NCBI GenBank assembly: GCA_946482635.1
Contig: CAMLSG010000053.1
Span: 1-28,623 of the forward strand
DNA from: an uncultured Duganella sp.
GTDB taxonomy: Bacteria; Pseudomonadota; Gammaproteobacteria; Burkholderiales; Burkholderiaceae
Direction: 5' to 3'
DNA: 28,623 nt
Shown: in pieces, positions 26,995-28,623 of the stretch
Layout: each line of letters starts with the position of its first letter
Position numbering within the stretch: position 1 is the stretch's first letter
Translations under genes and position numbers: made by a program
The notes under the pieces: generated by a model
The model's input: only the letters and a program-made list of their open reading frames with translations
Database searches by the model: none
Told to the model about the DNA's origin: nothing

Positions 26995-28191
26995 TTACTT
27001 CCACAGGCTGCACTTGGATTCGGCCTTGGACATGTAGGCCTGGTCGCCCGGAATCGTGGCCACGACCTTGTAGTAATCCCACGGATACTTGGACTCCGAT
27101 TGCTTTTTCACTTCCATCAGGTACATGTCGTGCACCATGCGGCCGTCGGGGCGGATCACACCGTTGCTGGTGAAGACATCCTTGATCGTGGTGGATTTCA
27201 GCTTCGCCATCACTTTGTCGGCATCGTCAGTGCCAACGGCCTTCACTGCAGCCAAGTATTGCGACGCGGCGGAATAGTCGCCGGCCTGCAGCATCGACGG
27301 CTCTTTCTTCATCTTCGCGAAGTAGCGCTTGGACCACGCGCGCGTGGCGTCGTTCATGTCCCAGTACCAGCCGTCGGTCAGGTACATGCCTGCAGTGGCG
27401 TTCAGGCCAAGCGAATGGATGTCGTTGATGAACACCAGCAGGCCGGCCATCTTCATCTTTTTCGACACGCCGAATTCGTTGGACGCTTTCACCGAATTGA
27501 TAAAGTCGCCGCCGGCGTTCGCCAGGCCAAGCACCTGCGCGCCGGACGACGAAGCCTGCATCAGGAAGGACGAAAAATCGGTGCCAGGGAAGGGGTGGCG
27601 CACATTGCCAATCACTTTGCCGCCGGACTTGTTGACCACCTCGGTCGTGTCCTTTTCCAGCGAATGGCCGAAGGCGTAGTCGGCGGTCAGGAAGTACCAG
27701 TTCTTGCCGCCCTGCTTGACCATGGTGCTGCCGGTACCGCGCGCCAGCGCTACCGTGTCGTAGGCGTAGTGCACGGTGTAGGGCGTGCACTCTTCATTGG
27801 TCAGGCGCGACGAGCCGGCCCCAATCACCATGAAGACCTTCTTCTTGTCTGCGGCGACTTTGGCCATCGCCAGGTTGGCGCCGGAATTGGTGCCGCCAAC
27901 CAGCATGTCCACGCCCTGCTGGTCGAACCATTCACGCGCTTTCGACGCAGCGATATCCGCCTTGTTCTGGTGATCTGCAAAAACGAACTCGATCTTCTTG
28001 CCGTTGATCGCGCCGCCCGCATCGGCAATCGCCATCTTGATCGCTTCGGCGCCGCCCTGCCCGTCGATGTCTGAATAGACGCCCGACATATCGGTGATGA
28101 AGCCGATCTTGATCGTATCGCCGGAAATCTGGGCGTGCGCGGTACCGAAGGCGCAAAGAGCTGCTGCAAAGGCAATGGCGTTGCGTTTCAT
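26995..28191 (-). CDS. ABC transporter periplasmic substrate-binding protein (LivK/HAAT family)
   Basis: 398 residues. The signal peptide MKRNAIAFAAALCAFGTAHA is cut after AHA (residue 20). The mature part starts with DTIKIGFITDMSGVYSDIDG and GGAEAIKMAIADAGG, the type I periplasmic binding fold of amino-acid/amide binding proteins, and has Cys residues near the end (SKCSLWK). The ligand is not clear: branched-chain amino acids, amides or aromatic acids are all possible in this family. It is the second visible gene of the operon. Confidence 0.93.
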   Translation of the reverse strand: MKRNAIAFAAALCAFGTAHAQISGDTIKIGFITDMSGVYSDIDGQGGAEAIKMAIADAGGAINGKKIEFVFADHQNKADIAASKAREWFDQQGVDMLVGGTNSGANLAMAKVAADKKKVFMVIGAGSSRLTNEECTPYTVHYAYDTVALARGTGSTMVKQGGKNWYFLTADYAFGHSLEKDTTEVVNKSGGKVIGNVRHPFPGTDFSSFLMQASSSGAQVLGLANAGGDFINSVKASNEFGVSKKMKMAGLLVFINDIHSLGLNATAGMYLTDGWYWDMNDATRAWSKRYFAKMKKEPSMLQAGDYSAASQYLAAVKAVGTDDADKVMAKLKSTTIKDVFTSNGVIRPDGRMVHDMYLMEVKKQSESKYPWDYYKVVATIPGDQAYMSKAESKCSLWK

Positions 28192-28219
28192 AGTGTCTCC
28201 GTTTTTTCAGTTTTGATAT

Positions 28220-28623
28220 TCAAACGCCCAGCAGCTCGGTCAATACCGGCATGCGGGCATCCAATTCCGATGACGCAAAACTCTCAACAATCCGACCGTG
28301 TTCCATGACGTAAAACCGATCCGCCAGCGGCGCCGCGAACCGGAAATTCTGTTCGACCATCACAATCGTGTATCCCTTGGCTTTCAACGTGCGGATCATC
28401 CGCGCCAGCCCTTGTACAATCACGGGCGCCAGCCCTTCGGAGATTTCATCCAGCAGCAGCAGGCGCGCGCCGGTGCGCAGGATGCGCGCCACCGCCAGCA
28501 TCTGCTGTTCGCCGCCGGACAGGCGCGTGCCCTGGCTGGTGCGGCGCTCCTTCAGGTTAGGGAACATTTCGTAGATCTCTTCGACCGCCATGCCCTGCCC
28601 GGTTTTCAACGCCGGCGGCAGCA
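28220..28623 (-). CDS. livF: ABC transporter ATP-binding protein LivF (5' part outside window)
   Basis: C-terminal 134 residues or so of a LivF-type ATPase. The ABC signature is LSGGEQQMLAVARIL, Walker B is LLLLDEISEGLAP, and the switch region reads MVEQN. It ends with LTELLGV. The frame stays open to the window edge, so Walker A is outside; an internal TTG is not the true start. It powers the LivHM channel. A 28-nt gap separates it from the binding-protein gene. Confidence 0.92.
   Translation of the reverse strand, partial: LPPALKTGQGMAVEEIYEMFPNLKERRTSQGTRLSGGEQQMLAVARILRTGARLLLLDEISEGLAPVIVQGLARMIRTLKAKGYTIVMVEQNFRFAAPLADRFYVMEHGRIVESFASSELDARMPVLTELLGV

Overview
The window looks like a piece of an origin-proximal betaproteobacterial chromosome, most likely Oxalobacteraceae (Massilia / Duganella / Janthinobacterium type). 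This rests on the GC-rich codon use, the block mnmG-rsmG-parA-parB followed by an atpIBEFHAGDC operon, and three perfect parS sites. The genus is inferred from gene order and protein style; no search was run.

Left arm, plus strand (1-3336): a tightly coupled operon with the tail of a DUF350 membrane protein, an SPFH protein with a C-terminal SHOCT module, a two-zinc-ribbon / two-DUF4178 membrane protein, a 57-residue Ser/Gly-rich membrane miniprotein, and a pyruvoyl S-adenosylmethionine decarboxylase. The last three genes overlap by ATGA and GTGA junctions. It resembles membrane-stress neighbourhoods in which SPFH/PspA-type components are linked to polyamine synthesis. Next come rsgA, a convergent VOC protein, a small lipoprotein, and a tandemly duplicated PoNi-type (DUF1910/DUF1911) immunity gene that is split by one in-frame TAA. 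An SDR oxidoreductase follows on the minus strand.

Centre (8063-10726): a single AT-rich gene for a DUF262-DUF1524 nuclease (GmrSD/SspE-like, probable phage defence) sits directly behind atpC. The unit is bounded by a 270-bp perfect direct repeat of the 3' end of atpC. The copy next to the body of atpC completes an intact gene; the distal copy is a displaced fragment. No integrase or transposase is present. This is the strongest candidate for something undescribed: a one-gene defence cassette that uses the 3' end of atpC as its site and leaves a long target duplication.

The complete F1Fo-ATP synthase operon (atpI to atpC, minus strand) has a recognisable sigma70-type promoter and an A/U-rich leader before atpE. 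Upstream of it, also on the minus strand, are mnmG, rsmG, parA and parB. The rsmG-parA gap is filled by a 9-bp-phased array of TATAAAC-type motifs. Two parS sites flank a terminator upstream of mnmG, and a third lies inside the coding sequence of an iron-containing alcohol dehydrogenase.

Right arm: a divergent pair (TSUP permease, minus; Fe-ADH, plus), then a 921-bp REP-type element with a Y1 HUH transposase and perfect 42-bp inverted ends wedged between the stop codons of Fe-ADH and livM. A branched-chain-amino-acid-type ABC transporter operon follows (livF, binding protein, livH, livM; minus strand), with livF cut by the window end. No tRNA, rRNA or CRISPR array was seen. No gene-free stretch exceeds 300 bases.
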